From Rhodophyticola sp. CCM32 (GTDB taxonomy: Bacteria > Pseudomonadota > Alphaproteobacteria > Rhodobacterales > Rhodobacteraceae), in assembly GCF_004751985.1 (NCBI RefSeq), contig NZ_CP038492.1, forward strand, positions 3,534,001-3,598,000: 64,000 nt of DNA. Direction: 5' to 3'. The position numbers and the translations under genes were made by a program. Positions 35,996 through 45,483 of this stretch are shown here, piece after piece (within the stretch, counting starts at the first letter, position 1; the number at the start of each line of letters is the position of its first letter). Below the pieces are notes generated by a model that was not told the DNA's origin, made no database searches, and worked only from the letters and a program-made list of their open reading frames with translations.

Positions 35996-37729
35996 ATGAC
36001 TCTGGCCTCTGATCTTTCAATGACCAACAGGCGCGCCCGCGACCGCGGCGATATCGTGCTTGGTGAAGACTGGGATCGACCGCAGGGCGCGGTCGAATCC
36101 GAGCTGCGCGCCGCGCGACAGCGTCGGGGCATGCGGTCGCTGAACCGTTCGCCCCTGGCACGAAAGATCATCATCTTCAACCTGCTGGCCATTGTGGTGC
36201 TGGTGGCAGGGGTTCTTTACCTTAACCCGTTCCGGGACAGTCTGGTGTTGCAGCGGGAGCGCGGGCTTGCGATTGAGGCACAGCTGATCGCCGATGTGTT
36301 TGAGGCCAGCCTGCCGCGGAACGCCCCCGCCGACCTGAACACCGGTGACGGGATCGACCCGGAGGAGGTGCTGGGCCGGATCGGGCTGACCGCAGGGCTG
36401 GATGTCTTTATCTATACCCCTTCGGGTGTGCTGGTCGCCTCCACCGATACGGTGGCGCGCAACCCGGTGCGCCCGGTGCAGGGCCTTGTGGATGACCGGC
36501 GGGGCCGGTCGATGCTGATCACCGATTTCCTGAACAGCGTCTGGGATGGAATCGCCTCGGTCCTGTCAAATCGGGAGACGCCACAACCGGTCACCGATAA
36601 TGAGGTTCTGGCCCGCGCCCTGCTGGAGGATGTGGTGACCGGCGGCACGGTATTGCGTCGCGGGGTTGAAATGGCGGGCACGATCTATGTCGCGGCCACC
36701 CCGATTGAAGGTGCGACCGGTCTGGTCGGCGTGGTGGCGGTGACCACGGCGGCCGGTGAGATTGATCAGCTTGTGCGTGCCGAACGCGAACAGCTGTTGC
36801 AGATGTTCGTCATTGCGCTGCTGGTCTCCATCGGGCTCAGCCTGGTTCTGGCCTCCACCATCGCCAACCCGCTGTCGGATCTGTCTGCCGCCGCTGAACT
36901 TGGCCGCGATAAAAACGCCCGCAAGATGAGCCCGACCCGCGTGCGCATTCCCGATCTGACCGGGCGCCCGGATGAAATCGGGCGCCTGTCCGGTGCGTTG
37001 CGCGGCATGGTGGATGCGCTTTATGACCGGATCGATTCAAACGAACAATTCGCCGCCGATGTCTCTCATGAGATCAAGAATCCGCTGGCCTCGCTGCAAT
37101 CGGCGGTTGGCACCATGCGCGTGGCCCGGACCGAGGATCAGCGCAATCGCCTGCTGGAAGTCATTGAACATGATGTGAAGCGGCTGGACCGGCTGGTCAG
37201 CGATATCTCCAACGCCTCCCGGCTCGACAGTGATCTGGTGAAAGAGGAAGAGGAAGAATTTGACCTGATCCATATGCTGGAAAATCTGGGCACCCATCAT
37301 CAGAAACTGGCCGAAAAGGCCGGGATAGATTTCATCGCTGATCTGCCGGCAGAGCCGGCGGTGATCAATGGGCTTGAGGGACGTCTGGCGCAGGTATTTG
37401 TGAACCTGATCACCAATGCCATATCGTTCTGTGAGCCTGGCGATGCAGTGCGCCTATGGGCCCGAAAACGCCAGAACCGGGTTCTGATTGTCGTGGAAGA
37501 CACTGGCCCGGGCATTCCCGAAGAGGCGTTGACCAAGGTATTCAACCGGTTCTATTCCGAACGCCCGGAGCAGCAGTTCGGCGATCATTCGGGCCTTGGA
37601 CTGGCGATCTCGAAACAGATTGTCGAGGCTCATGGCGGCGTGATCTGGGCCGAAAATATCCGCCCGACCGAGGTGGATGTGACCTCGGAACCGTTCGGCG
37701 CGCGTTTCGTGGTCGGCCTGCCGGTCTGA
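35996..37729 (+). CDS. chvG: Sensor histidine kinase ChvG
   Basis: Inner-membrane kinase of the ChvG/BvrS type, 577 residues. It has a cytoplasmic N-terminus, one membrane segment (about 58-76), a periplasmic sensor region to about 268, a second segment (about 270-289), HAMP, then the kinase core. The phosphorylated His358 lies in ADVSHEIKNPLASLQ. The ATP-binding boxes are VNLITNAISFCEPGD (N box), VVEDTGPGIPEE (G1) and HSGLGLAISKQIVEAHGG (G2). In Agrobacterium and Brucella, ExoR-like periplasmic control is known for this pair. The start codon follows the chvI stop with no gap. Confidence 0.95.
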   Translation: MTLASDLSMTNRRARDRGDIVLGEDWDRPQGAVESELRAARQRRGMRSLNRSPLARKIIIFNLLAIVVLVAGVLYLNPFRDSLVLQRERGLAIEAQLIADVFEASLPRNAPADLNTGDGIDPEEVLGRIGLTAGLDVFIYTPSGVLVASTDTVARNPVRPVQGLVDDRRGRSMLITDFLNSVWDGIASVLSNRETPQPVTDNEVLARALLEDVVTGGTVLRRGVEMAGTIYVAATPIEGATGLVGVVAVTTAAGEIDQLVRAEREQLLQMFVIALLVSIGLSLVLASTIANPLSDLSAAAELGRDKNARKMSPTRVRIPDLTGRPDEIGRLSGALRGMVDALYDRIDSNEQFAADVSHEIKNPLASLQSAVGTMRVARTEDQRNRLLEVIEHDVKRLDRLVSDISNASRLDSDLVKEEEEEFDLIHMLENLGTHHQKLAEKAGIDFIADLPAEPAVINGLEGRLAQVFVNLITNAISFCEPGDAVRLWARKRQNRVLIVVEDTGPGIPEEALTKVFNRFYSERPEQQFGDHSGLGLAISKQIVEAHGGVIWAENIRPTEVDVTSEPFGARFVVGLPV

Positions 37730-37732
37730 CCG

Positions 37733-38209
37733 GTGGGCGCAGCACCTGACCTGATCTGCCCGCTTGATGCTTACGGCACAGCATTCGACACTTATCTTCA
37801 CTGCCACGGTACGGCGGTCAGTCTTGCCGGGCAGGGCCTGTTGCTGCTTGGGGCCTCGGGCTCCGGCAAATCGGCCCTGGCGCTTGCCCTGATGGCGCAT
37901 GGGGCTGTGCTGATTGCCGATGACGGGGTGCGGGTCACCCGGGTTGAGGATATCCTGACCCTTCATCGCCCCGCGACAGCCCCGCCATTGATCGAAGCGC
38001 GTCATATGGGCCTGCTGGCCGCTGAACCGGCCTCAGGCCCGGTGCCCCTGCGCCTGGCGGTCGATCTTGATCAGCCAGAACCGGCGCGCCTGCCCCCCCG
38101 GCGTGCAATCAGTTGGGGCGCAGCCTGCGCCCCGTTGATCCATGGCGCTGGCCAGCCGATGCTCTGGGCGGCGCTGATACAATATCTGCGCGGCGGTTAT
38201 GCGGGCTGA
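37733..38209 (+). CDS. hprK: HPr kinase/phosphorylase, short alphaproteobacterial form
   Basis: Phosphorylates and dephosphorylates the regulatory serine of HPr. The 158-residue protein has only the catalytic domain: Walker A GASGSGKSALALAL (residues 40-48), then the capping-box region ADDGVRVTR. The N-terminal domain of Gram-positive HprK is absent, as is normal in alphaproteobacteria. It starts with GTG at 37733, three bases after chvG. Its HPr target lies 1.5 kb downstream. This close link between ChvG/ChvI, HprK, EIIA and HPr suggests joint control of carbon metabolism and envelope state. Confidence 0.9.
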   Translation: MGAAPDLICPLDAYGTAFDTYLHCHGTAVSLAGQGLLLLGASGSGKSALALALMAHGAVLIADDGVRVTRVEDILTLHRPATAPPLIEARHMGLLAAEPASGPVPLRLAVDLDQPEPARLPPRRAISWGAACAPLIHGAGQPMLWAALIQYLRGGYAG

Positions 38210-38337
38210 AATGCCGGACCAAAGGCCCCGGCAATGCCCCAGCCCGGTCAGGCCGCATACGAAAAGGTGATAGGATATGGTTCCGAATATCCGTTCGAAT
38301 CTATAGACCCCAATCTTCATCTGCGCGAGGGTAAGCC

Positions 38338-39263
38338 ATGAATGATGCCCAGCCTCCCAGCCCGCCCGAGACTGCCGCCGCCATGGCCGAGGACGTCACG
38401 CGGGTTGTCTTTGTCTCGGGCCCCTCGGGCGCGGGCCGGTCCACGGCGATCCGCGCCCTGGAGGATCTGGGTTATGAAGCGATCGACAACCTCCCGCTCA
38501 GCCTGTTGCCGCGCCTGCTGGAAGGGCCGCCGATCACCCGCCCCCTGGCGCTTGGCACTGACCCGCGAAACCGCGATTACAGTGCCCAGGCCCTGATCGC
38601 GGCGGTGGACCGGATGGCCACAGACCCTGACATCCTGTCTGATCTGGTCTATCTCGACTGTGCCGCAGACGTGCTGGAGCGACGCTATTCCGAAACCCGG
38701 CGCCGCCACCCTCTGGCACCCGAGGGGCAGCCGATGCTGGGCATCGGGCTGGAGCAGGATCTGCTTGCCCCGGTCCGCGCCCGCGCCGGCATTCTGATCG
38801 ACACGACGGATATGACCCCCATGATCTGCGGGCCGAGATCAATCGCTGGTTCGCCGCGGGCGGGCATCAGAAACTGGCGCTGTCGGTGCAGTCCTTTTCC
38901 TATAAGCGCGGCCTGCCGACCGGTGCGGATCTGGTCTTTGACTGTCGCTTTCTGAACAACCCCTATTGGCAGGAGGATCTGCGCCCTCTCGACGGGCGCG
39001 ATACGGCGGTGGCAGAGTATATCGCCGCAGACCCGCGCTTTCCCCCCTTCGCCGATCAGGTCACCCAGTTGATCGAAACCCTGCTTCCCGCCTATCGGGA
39101 CGAGGGCAAAAGCCATCTCAATGTCGCGTTCGGATGTACCGGCGGGCAACACAGATCGGTCGCCATGGCCGAAAATCTGGCCACCCATCTTGCGCGTGCC
39201 GGGTGGCAGGTATCTAAAAGACATCGTGAATTGGAGAGGCGGGGCGTGATCCAGACGCCGTAA
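38338..39263 (+). CDS. rapZ: RapZ/YvcJ-family nucleotide-binding protein, frameshifted
   Basis: P-loop protein known in E. coli as an RNase E adapter that controls GlmS synthesis; its role in alphaproteobacteria is less clear. If read as one it is about 308 residues. The first frame holds VVFVSGPSGAGRSTAIRALE (P-loop 28-35 with Arg in place of Lys) and RNRDYS, and continues to IDTTDMTP. The second frame begins HDLRAEINRWF, then VQSFSYKRGLPTGADLVFD, FLNNPYW and CTGGQHRSV. One base seems missing from the C5 run at 38816-38820; a sixth C restores the frame precisely. Same error type as in the EIIA, TauE and parC genes here. EIIA follows after 17 bases. Confidence 0.88.
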
Positions 39264-39280
39264 GCCGGGAAGCATACGAA

Positions 39281-39672
39281 TTGATCGGTATTGTCATTGT
39301 TGCGCATGGGGGGCTCGCACGGGAGTTGTTGAGCGCGACCGAACATGTGGTGGGGCATCAGGCGACCATGGTGGCGATCCCTGTCGGGGTTGACGATGAC
39401 CGCGCCCGCCGTACGGCCGAGATTTGCGATGCCGCCGATCGTGTGGATACCGGCGACGGGGTGGTGGTGGTCACCGATATGTATGGCGGCTCCCCTCGAA
39501 CCTGTCGCTCAGGGCCTGCCGCCCGCAAAACCGCAAAATCCTGACCGGGGTCAACCTGCCGATGCTGATAAAGCTGGCCAAATCCCGTCATTTGCCTGTA
39601 GAGACCGCTGTCAGCCGGGCGGCAGAGGCCGGGCGGCGCTATATCGACAGTTTCGACGGAGCCCCTGAATGA
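39281..39672 (+). CDS. PTS EIIA-Man-type protein, frameshifted
   Basis: Small phosphocarrier of the mannose-type EIIA family, used in alphaproteobacteria as a regulator, not for sugar transport. About 130 residues if repaired. The first frame has MIGIVIVAHGGLA (phosphorylated His9 in the family pattern) and GVVVVTDMYGGSP. The second frame continues with SNLSLRACRPQNRKILTGVN and LPVETAVSRAAEAGRRYIDS. One base appears lost in the C4 run at 39492-39495. The start is TTG at 39281. The stop overlaps the HPr ATG by 4 bases. No EIIB or EIIC gene is present, in keeping with a regulatory PTS. Confidence 0.86.
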
Positions 39673-39950
39673 GCACCGCGCCGGTGACCCGCGATCTGAA
39701 GATCGTGAATATCAAGGGCCTGCACGCCCGTGCCTCGGCGAAATTTGTCGAGGTTGTCGAGACGTTTGAGGCCCGGGCCACGGTGCGCCGCGATGGGCTG
39801 AGTGCTGCCGGGGATTCGATCATGGGGCTTTTAATGTTGGCAGCTTCGCTTGGAACCTCTATTGAGGTTGAAACATGTGGCACGGATGCCGAGGCGCTGG
39901 CTGACGCATTGGAGGCCCTGGTGGCCGACAAGTTTGGCGAAGGCAACTGA
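39669..39950 (+). CDS. ptsH: HPr-family phosphocarrier protein
   Basis: Phosphocarrier of 93 residues. The EI-phosphorylated His19 is in IKGLHARASAKFVE, and the HprK-regulated serine is Ser50 in AAGDSIMGLLML. Both sites are intact, so it can take part in PTS relay and in HprK regulation. It overlaps the EIIA gene by 4 bases. No ptsI (EI) is visible in this window, so the phosphate donor must be encoded elsewhere. Confidence 0.95.
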   Translation: MSTAPVTRDLKIVNIKGLHARASAKFVEVVETFEARATVRRDGLSAAGDSIMGLLMLAASLGTSIEVETCGTDAEALADALEALVADKFGEGN

Positions 39951-39989
39951 CCCCGTGCCAAGGGAAAAAATCCGGGGGGACCGGGTGCG

Positions 39990-40889
39990 TTGACAGATAT
40001 CACCACGCCCACAGTAAAGCCCAGAAACCGGCCCGCAGGCCGGCGCCCTTCTATTGTCTATGACCATCGCACCCTGACATACGCCAACTCGTTTGATAAT
40101 GCGGTGACGCGCCATTCGATCAAGACGCTTGAATGGCTGACCGGCAAGCTGACCATTCTGCGCCGGGTGCGCCGGTTTGAACGTATGGGCGCGCCCGCAG
40201 GGCGGGCGTTCTGGCCCGCGACGATGAAAGCCATGGGGATCGAGCTGCAGACGCCGCAGGCGCAGCTTGACAGGATTCCGGCTGACGGCCCGGTTGTGTT
40301 CGTTGCCAACCATCCGCATGGGCTGGTCGATGGGATGATCCTGGCCGATCTGATCGGCCGACGGCGGGATGATTACCGTATTCTCAGTCGCTCGATCCTG
40401 ACCGGGATTGATGACAGCGCGGGCAGTTACATGATCCCCGTGCCGTTCCCGCATGAGCCTGAATCCCAGCAGAAAATGATCGAGATGCGCAAACAGGCGA
40501 TGACGCATCTGGAGCAGAAAGGGCTGATTGCGCTCTTTCCCTCGGGCGTTGTGGCAACCTCGAAAACCATGTTCGGTCCTGTGATCGAGGCGGAATGGAA
40601 TGTCTTCACCGCCAAGATGATCCGCAAATCCGGTGCCACGGTGGTGCCATGCTATTTTCAGGGGTCAAATTCGCGCTGGTATCAGGCCGCCAACCAGATT
40701 TCATCGGTTTTGCGTCAGGGGCTGCTGATCCATGAGGTTGTTCATGCGTTCGACAAACCCCAGGCACCGATCATCGGAAACCCGATCCGGCCTGAAGACT
40801 GGGATGGTCATGCGGACAACCCGCGCCAGTTCATGGGCTGGCTGCGGGAGCGGACCTTGTCTTTGAAAGAGAACCCGGACCAGACCTGA
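39990..40889 (+). CDS. Lysophospholipid acyltransferase family protein
   Basis: A 299-residue protein of the PlsC/GPAT superfamily. The catalytic motif is ANHPHGLVDGMI (H and D of HxxxxD), followed by ILSRSI, and by GLIALFPSGVVATS, where family members usually have FPEG. The long N-terminal arm (about 100 residues) is basic, and no clear membrane segment is seen. The start is TTG at 39990, with GGGGGGA upstream; no ATG is available before the conserved part. It may acylate lyso-lipids such as lyso-ornithine lipid, but the substrate is not shown. It closes the PTS cluster and is followed by a family B palindrome pair. Confidence 0.8.
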   Translation: MTDITTPTVKPRNRPAGRRPSIVYDHRTLTYANSFDNAVTRHSIKTLEWLTGKLTILRRVRRFERMGAPAGRAFWPATMKAMGIELQTPQAQLDRIPADGPVVFVANHPHGLVDGMILADLIGRRRDDYRILSRSILTGIDDSAGSYMIPVPFPHEPESQQKMIEMRKQAMTHLEQKGLIALFPSGVVATSKTMFGPVIEAEWNVFTAKMIRKSGATVVPCYFQGSNSRWYQAANQISSVLRQGLLIHEVVHAFDKPQAPIIGNPIRPEDWDGHADNPRQFMGWLRERTLSLKENPDQT

Positions 40890-40896
40890 CAGGGTC

Positions 40897-40935
40897 GGAA
40901 AACGCGGGTTTTCCAGATGTTTTCCGCGCGGAAAC
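40897..40935. repeat. Paired palindromes (family B, copy 3)
   Basis: GGAAAACGCGGGTTTTCC (40897-40914), then after four bases GTTTTCCGCGCGGAAAC (40919-40935), which is one base short of the usual 18. It lies between the convergent ends of the acyltransferase gene and hbd. Confidence 0.8.
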
Positions 40936-40945
40936 GCCCAACCCC

Positions 40946-41821
40946 TCACCGTGTCGGAACCGGCGTGTCCCCGCGATAATCGTAAAATCCCCGGTCGGTC
41001 TTCCGGCCCAGCCATCCGGCTTCGACATATTTCGTCAACAGCGGGCAGGGCCGGTATTTCGTATCCGCCAGCCCGTCATGCAGCACATTCATGATGGCCA
41101 GACAGGTATCCAGCCCGATGAAATCGGCCAACTCCAGCGGCCCCATCGGGTGGTTCGCCCCCAGTTTCAGGGATTCGTCGATCGATTTCACATTCCCCAC
41201 GCCTTCATAAAGCGTATAGACCGCCTCGTTGATCATCGGCATCAGAATGCGGTTGACGATGAAAGCCGGGAAATCCTCGGCTGTGGCCGAAGTTTTACCA
41301 AGTGTGTCAACCACCGCCTTGCAGGCCGCGAAGGTCTCTTCATCGGTGGCGATGCCACGGATCAGTTCGACCAGCTGCATCACCGGCACCGGGTTCATGA
41401 AATGGAACCCCATGAATTTCTCAGGCCGGTCCGTGCGGCTGGCCAGCCGGGTGATCGAGATTGACGAGGTGTTCGAGGTCAGGATTGTCTCGGGTTTCAG
41501 ATGCGGCAGAAGGTCTTCAAATATCGCCTGTTTTACGGTTTCGCGTTCTGTCGCGGCCTCGATAATCAGGTCCGAAGGGCCAAGATCAGCCAGGCGCAGG
41601 GTCGTCGACATCCGGCCCATGGCGGCGGATTTCTCCTCGGCCGAGATCTTTTCGCGGCTGACCTGCCGTTCCAGATTACGGTCAATCAGACCCATGGCCT
41701 TGTTCAGCATGTCCTGGGAAATGTCATTCAGAACAACCTCATAGCCTGCAAGTGCACAGACATGGGCAATGCCGTTGCCCATTTGCCCCGCGCCGACAAT
41801 CCCGATTTTCTGAACGTCCAT
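40946..41821 (-). CDS. hbd: 3-hydroxybutyryl-CoA dehydrogenase
   Basis: NAD(P)-dependent enzyme interconverting acetoacetyl-CoA and 3-hydroxybutyryl-CoA. The 291 residues include the Rossmann motif IGIVGAGQMGNGIAHV at the N-terminus, SNTSSISITRLA, the catalytic His/Glu region FMGFHFMNPVPVMQLVE, and DEAVY/PMINEAVYTLYEG further on. The start at 41821 has GGAGG nine bases upstream. Longer readings upstream lack conservation. With etfAB, mcd and a B12 adenosyltransferase nearby, it probably acts in acetyl-CoA assimilation or butyrate/PHB metabolism. It converges with the acyltransferase gene and is divergent from the DUF6473-like gene. Confidence 0.95.
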   Translation of the reverse strand: MDVQKIGIVGAGQMGNGIAHVCALAGYEVVLNDISQDMLNKAMGLIDRNLERQVSREKISAEEKSAAMGRMSTTLRLADLGPSDLIIEAATERETVKQAIFEDLLPHLKPETILTSNTSSISITRLASRTDRPEKFMGFHFMNPVPVMQLVELIRGIATDEETFAACKAVVDTLGKTSATAEDFPAFIVNRILMPMINEAVYTLYEGVGNVKSIDESLKLGANHPMGPLELADFIGLDTCLAIMNVLHDGLADTKYRPCPLLTKYVEAGWLGRKTDRGFYDYRGDTPVPTR

Positions 41822-42002
41822 GTCCGGCATCCTCCAGCATCCGATTTCCGCCGCACCATAGGCGCGGCGATGGCCCGCGCACAAGGGCCAAGGGGCGTGA
41901 CAGATTCTGTGAAAAACCCATTCAACTTGGTTGTTTAGCCAAATGGAAACGGCTCCCGGCCCATCTGGAGGCGGGTGAGTCGAAATTAGGTGGGAGCAGG
42001 CG

Positions 42003-42824
42003 ATGAGCTTTGCGCAACCGGGGCATGGCCCCATTGAATACGATCCGGTGCAATATCCCGGATCGCAGGTGATGTTTCGTGGTCCGGCGGCGGATCTGAG
42101 CCAGCCTTATGTGCTGTGTCTGGGCGGGTCGGAAACCTATGGGAAATTTGTCAGTGCGCCGTTCCCAGAACAATTGTCCCGGGCCCTGAACAGGCCGGTT
42201 GTGAATATGGGTGTGATGAATGCGGGCCTTGATCTGCTGCTGCATGACCCGGCGATTGCAGGGGTGATGACCGGGGCCGAGGCGGTGGTGTTGCAGATCA
42301 TGGGGGCCCATAATCTGAACAATCGGTTCTATCGGGTGCATCCGCGCCGCAATGACCGGTTTGTAAAAGCCTCTGGCCTGTTGCAGACGGTTTATCGCGA
42401 CGTGGATTTCACCGAGTTTCATTTTACACGCCACATGCTGTCGAGTTTGCAGATTCTGTCAGAAGACAGGTTCGCGATCGTGGTGCAGGAGGTGCGTGAG
42501 GCCTGGGTTGCACGGATGCGCCAGGTGATCGGGCAGATCAACGTGCCGCTGCATCTGCTGTGGATCGCAGATCATCGCCCGGATGAGCAGCCCCGCGATG
42601 GCACCCTTGGCACGGATCCGCTGTTCATCGGTCAGGAGATGCTGGAAGACATCGCCGGAGAGGCAACCACGCTGAGCTTTTCGGTCGCCGATGAAACAGA
42701 TCGGGTGAACCCCACGCGCGGTATGTTCTTCGCCCCGGGAGAGGCCGGTGCCGCACGGGCTTTGCCGGGTCCGCATCTGCATGACCGCGCGGCTGAGATG
42801 CTGGCCCCGTGTCTGGCAGGATAA
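42003..42824 (+). CDS. DUF6473-like protein (possible SGNH-type fold)
   Basis: A 273-residue soluble protein with YVLCLGGSETYGKFVSAPFP near residue 37. It then has VVNMGVMNAGLDLLLHDP, VVLQIMGAHNLNNRFYRVHP and a C-terminal LHDRAAEM. The order (Gly-Ser block, Asn-Gly-Asn-like block, His near the end) resembles SGNH hydrolases, but the Ser motif is GGSE instead of GDS. It matches what I recall as DUF6473, a Rhodobacteraceae protein sometimes found next to sulfotransferase-like genes. No function is known. The GGAG of GGTGGGAGCAGGCG precedes the ATG. A bidirectional terminator follows. Confidence 0.65.
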   Translation: MSFAQPGHGPIEYDPVQYPGSQVMFRGPAADLSQPYVLCLGGSETYGKFVSAPFPEQLSRALNRPVVNMGVMNAGLDLLLHDPAIAGVMTGAEAVVLQIMGAHNLNNRFYRVHPRRNDRFVKASGLLQTVYRDVDFTEFHFTRHMLSSLQILSEDRFAIVVQEVREAWVARMRQVIGQINVPLHLLWIADHRPDEQPRDGTLGTDPLFIGQEMLEDIAGEATTLSFSVADETDRVNPTRGMFFAPGEAGAARALPGPHLHDRAAEMLAPCLAG

Positions 42825-42853
42825 AAAAGCCCGCCGGGTCATCGGCGGGCTTT
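42825..42853. terminator. Bidirectional rho-independent terminator
   Basis: Perfect 8-bp stem GCCCGCCG (42829-42836) with CGGCGGGC (42843-42850), 6-base loop, followed by TTT on the plus strand and by a T run (complement of AAAAAA at 42823-42828) on the minus strand. It ends both the DUF6473-like gene and etfA. Confidence 0.9.
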
Positions 42854-42874
42854 CCTGTCTGATTTTACAAAGGC

Positions 42875-43804
42875 TCAGCCAAGCTTGCCGGTCAGTTCCG
42901 GCACCGCATCGAACAGGTCTGCGACCAGCCCGTAATCCGCCACCTGGAAGATCGGGGCTTCTTCATCCTTGTTGATCGCGACGATCACCTTGCTGTCTTT
43001 CATACCGGCAAGGTGTTGGATCGCGCCGGAAATGCCGACCGCGATATAAAGGTCGGGGGCCACAACTTTACCGGTCTGCCCCACCTGCCAGTCATTCGGG
43101 GCATAGCCCGAATCGACCGCCGCACGGGAGGCCCCGACAGCGGCCCCCAGCTTGTCGGCCAGCGCCTCGATAATCGCGAACTGTTCTTCCGATCCTACGC
43201 CGCGCCCGCCGGACACGACGATCCCTGCCGATGTCAGTTCGGGCCGGTCACTGGCCGCGACCTTGTCTTCAACCCAGGAAGACAGGCCCGGATCCGCCGC
43301 CGCGCCGATTGCCTCGACCGGGGCGCTGCCACCGGTCGGCGCCGCATCAAAGGTCGAGGTGCGGAAGGTGATGACCTTGGTGGCATCGGTGGATTTCACC
43401 GTCTGCACCGCATTGCCCGCATAGATCGGACGGTCAAATGTATCCGCATCCACCACCGCAATCGCGTCAGAGATCACCATCACATCCAGCATCGCGGCGA
43501 CCCGGGGCATGATGTTTTTGGCATCTGTCGTCGCGGGGGCGGCGATATGGCTGTAATCACCGGCCAGCGATACGATCAGACCGGTTGTGGGTTCGGCCAG
43601 ACGGTGGCCATATATCGCATCTTCCGCGCAGAGCACCTTGGCCACACCCGAAATCGTCGCGGCTTCATCCGCCGCCTCTTTGGCCGTTGCACCCACACAA
43701 AGCAGCGTTACATCGCCCAGGGTTGCGGCGGCGGTTACGGCCTTGGCCGTGGCATCCATCGCCAAGGCCCCATCTGTCACTTCGGCAAGAACAAGAACAG
43801 CCAT
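42875..43804 (-). CDS. etfA: Electron transfer flavoprotein, alpha subunit
   Basis: FAD-binding subunit of ETF, which takes electrons from acyl-CoA dehydrogenases such as Mcd and passes them to ETF-ubiquinone oxidoreductase. The 309 residues include the C-terminal FAD domain with [44 protein letters not shown] and [19 protein letters not shown]. The ATG shares its A with the etfB stop (TGATG). A bidirectional terminator lies 22 bases past the stop. Confidence 0.97.
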   Translation of the reverse strand: MAVLVLAEVTDGALAMDATAKAVTAAATLGDVTLLCVGATAKEAADEAATISGVAKVLCAEDAIYGHRLAEPTTGLIVSLAGDYSHIAAPATTDAKNIMPRVAAMLDVMVISDAIAVVDADTFDRPIYAGNAVQTVKSTDATKVITFRTSTFDAAPTGGSAPVEAIGAAADPGLSSWVEDKVAASDRPELTSAGIVVSGGRGVGSEEQFAIIEALADKLGAAVGASRAAVDSGYAPNDWQVGQTGKVVAPDLYIAVGISGAIQHLAGMKDSKVIVAINKDEEAPIFQVADYGLVADLFDAVPELTGKLG

Positions 43805-44565
43805 CAGATCACCCCCGCTTCGTCTTTGAGTTTCGTGATCAGCTCATCCACCGAGCCAACCATGACACCGGCCTTTCGGCTTTCCGGTTCAGTGGTTTTC
43901 AGAACCTCAAGACGCGGTGCAACATCGACGCCGTAATCTGCGGCGGTTTTCTCGTCCAGCGGCTTTTTCTTCGCTTTCATGATGTTCGGCAGCGAGGCAT
44001 AGCGCGGCTCGTTCAGGCGCAGATCGACGGTGACAATGGCGGGCATCTTGACCGCGATGGTCTGCAACCCGCCATCAACCTCGCGGGTCACATTCGCGGT
44101 GTCGCCCTCGATCTCGATGGCCGAGGCAAAAGTGGCCTGTGACCAGCCAAGCAGGGCGGCCAGCATCTGACCCGTGGCATTCATATCATTGTCGATGGCC
44201 TGCTTGCCCGCCAGAACCAGACCGGGCTGTTCCTCGTCAATCACGGCTTTCAGGATTTTCGCAACCGCCAGCGGCTCGATATCCTGGTTCACATCTTCTG
44301 CGGCAATGACAAGGATCGCACGATCCGCACCCATGGCAAGCGCCGTGCGCAGGGTTTCCTGCGCCTGTTTGACACCGATCGAGACGGCGACGACCTCCTC
44401 AGCCTTGCCTGCCTCCCGCATGCGGATCGCCTCTTCCACGGCAATCTCGTCAAACGGGTTCATCGACATTTTTACATTGGCGAGATCGACCCCGGACCCG
44501 TCCGCTTTCACCCGGACCTTCACGTTATAGTCAATCACGCGCTTCACAGGCACCAAGACCTTCAT
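43804..44565 (-). CDS. etfB: Electron transfer flavoprotein, beta subunit
   Basis: AMP-binding partner of EtfA, 253 residues. It starts [20 protein letters not shown] and contains [37 protein letters not shown] and [12 protein letters not shown], the hallmarks of ETF beta. The start at 44565 follows AGGAGAG at 8 bases; a longer reading from 44625 lacks conservation. First gene of the etfBA operon. About 137 bases of plain sequence separate it from the hemolysin III gene upstream. Confidence 0.97.
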   Translation of the reverse strand: MKVLVPVKRVIDYNVKVRVKADGSGVDLANVKMSMNPFDEIAVEEAIRMREAGKAEEVVAVSIGVKQAQETLRTALAMGADRAILVIAAEDVNQDIEPLAVAKILKAVIDEEQPGLVLAGKQAIDNDMNATGQMLAALLGWSQATFASAIEIEGDTANVTREVDGGLQTIAVKMPAIVTVDLRLNEPRYASLPNIMKAKKKPLDEKTAADYGVDVAPRLEVLKTTEPESRKAGVMVGSVDELITKLKDEAGVI

Positions 44566-44702
44566 CGCCACGTCTCTCCTATTCATGGGCCGGTGCGCAT
44601 TGCCCGGCCACTTCTCCGTTCCCAAGCTGTGTTATCGTTCTTGCTCAGGCGAAAACAGCCCAAAATCGACCCCTGCCCCTGCTCAGACGCCGCGTTACGA
44701 CA

Positions 44703-45362
44703 TCAGACCCCGGAAGCGTGGACCAATTGGACAAACACAGCCGCATAGACCAGGCCGGTCGCGATCAGAACGAAGACATGCCAGATGGTGTTGTGAAACG
44801 GCAGCGCCTGCCAGATATGGAAGACCACGCCCGCAGTATAGGTCAGCCCGCCGATCAGAAGCAGGATCATCGCTGCCTGGCTCAACCCTGCGAGGGCCGC
44901 ACCGCCAAAGGCCACCCCGGCCCAGCCCAGACCCAGATAAAGCGCCAGTGCCAGATAGCGGCGGTGCCGGGCACTGAACAGAATGATCGAGGCGCCGGTC
45001 AGCGCCACGCCCCAGATGCCCGCCAGAAACCAGCCCGCATGGCTGCCCGCCAGCGCCACCACGGGTGTATAGGTTCCGGCGATTTTGAGATAGATCGCCG
45101 ACTGGTCGATACGGCGCAGCCAGTCCTGCCACGCAGGCGCCGGGATCATGTTGTAAAGCGCCGAACAGAACAGCATCGCGATCAGGCAAAGCGTATAGAC
45201 GGTTGTGGCGGTGGTGATCGTGGCATCCCCGATCCAGACAGCGGCCAGGGTGATCATCACCGGCCCGCCGATCATCGCCGCAGACAGGCCCGAGACATGC
45301 ACCACGGCATCAGAAACATATTCGGCGCGGGAATAGACGTCTGGAGGGTGGCGTTGCAGCAT
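44703..45362 (-). CDS. Hemolysin III (PAQR/YqfA-type) membrane protein
   Basis: Seven-pass membrane protein of the HlyIII/PAQR family, 219 residues. The family histidines and motifs are in EYVSDAVVHVSGLSA, FCSALYNM, RRIDQSAIYLKIAGTYTPV and LPFHNTIWHVFVL. The Ser-His-Asp set that binds zinc in PAQR proteins is present. Despite the name, a haemolytic role is not expected. Bacterial members influence membrane lipid or ceramide-like metabolism in some hosts, but no direct role can be assigned here. The gene stands alone between etfB and the adenosyltransferase gene, all on the minus strand. Confidence 0.9.
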   Translation of the reverse strand: MLQRHPPDVYSRAEYVSDAVVHVSGLSAAMIGGPVMITLAAVWIGDATITTATTVYTLCLIAMLFCSALYNMIPAPAWQDWLRRIDQSAIYLKIAGTYTPVVALAGSHAGWFLAGIWGVALTGASIILFSARHRRYLALALYLGLGWAGVAFGGAALAGLSQAAMILLLIGGLTYTAGVVFHIWQALPFHNTIWHVFVLIATGLVYAAVFVQLVHASGV

Positions 45363-45483
45363 GCGGTGGCCTTCGGAAAATGAGGATGTCAGCCTAACGC
45401 GGAATGGTGACGGGTCAATTGATCATATCGTGACAGCCGCGTGAGGGGGGCGTGTTCCGATTGACCCGGAGCCCTCGCCGCTT

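Noticed and set aside
42003..42824. Calling this gene an SGNH/GDSL esterase
   Set aside because: The serine block is GGSE and not GDS, and the Gly and Asn blocks are only loosely in place, so activity cannot be claimed.
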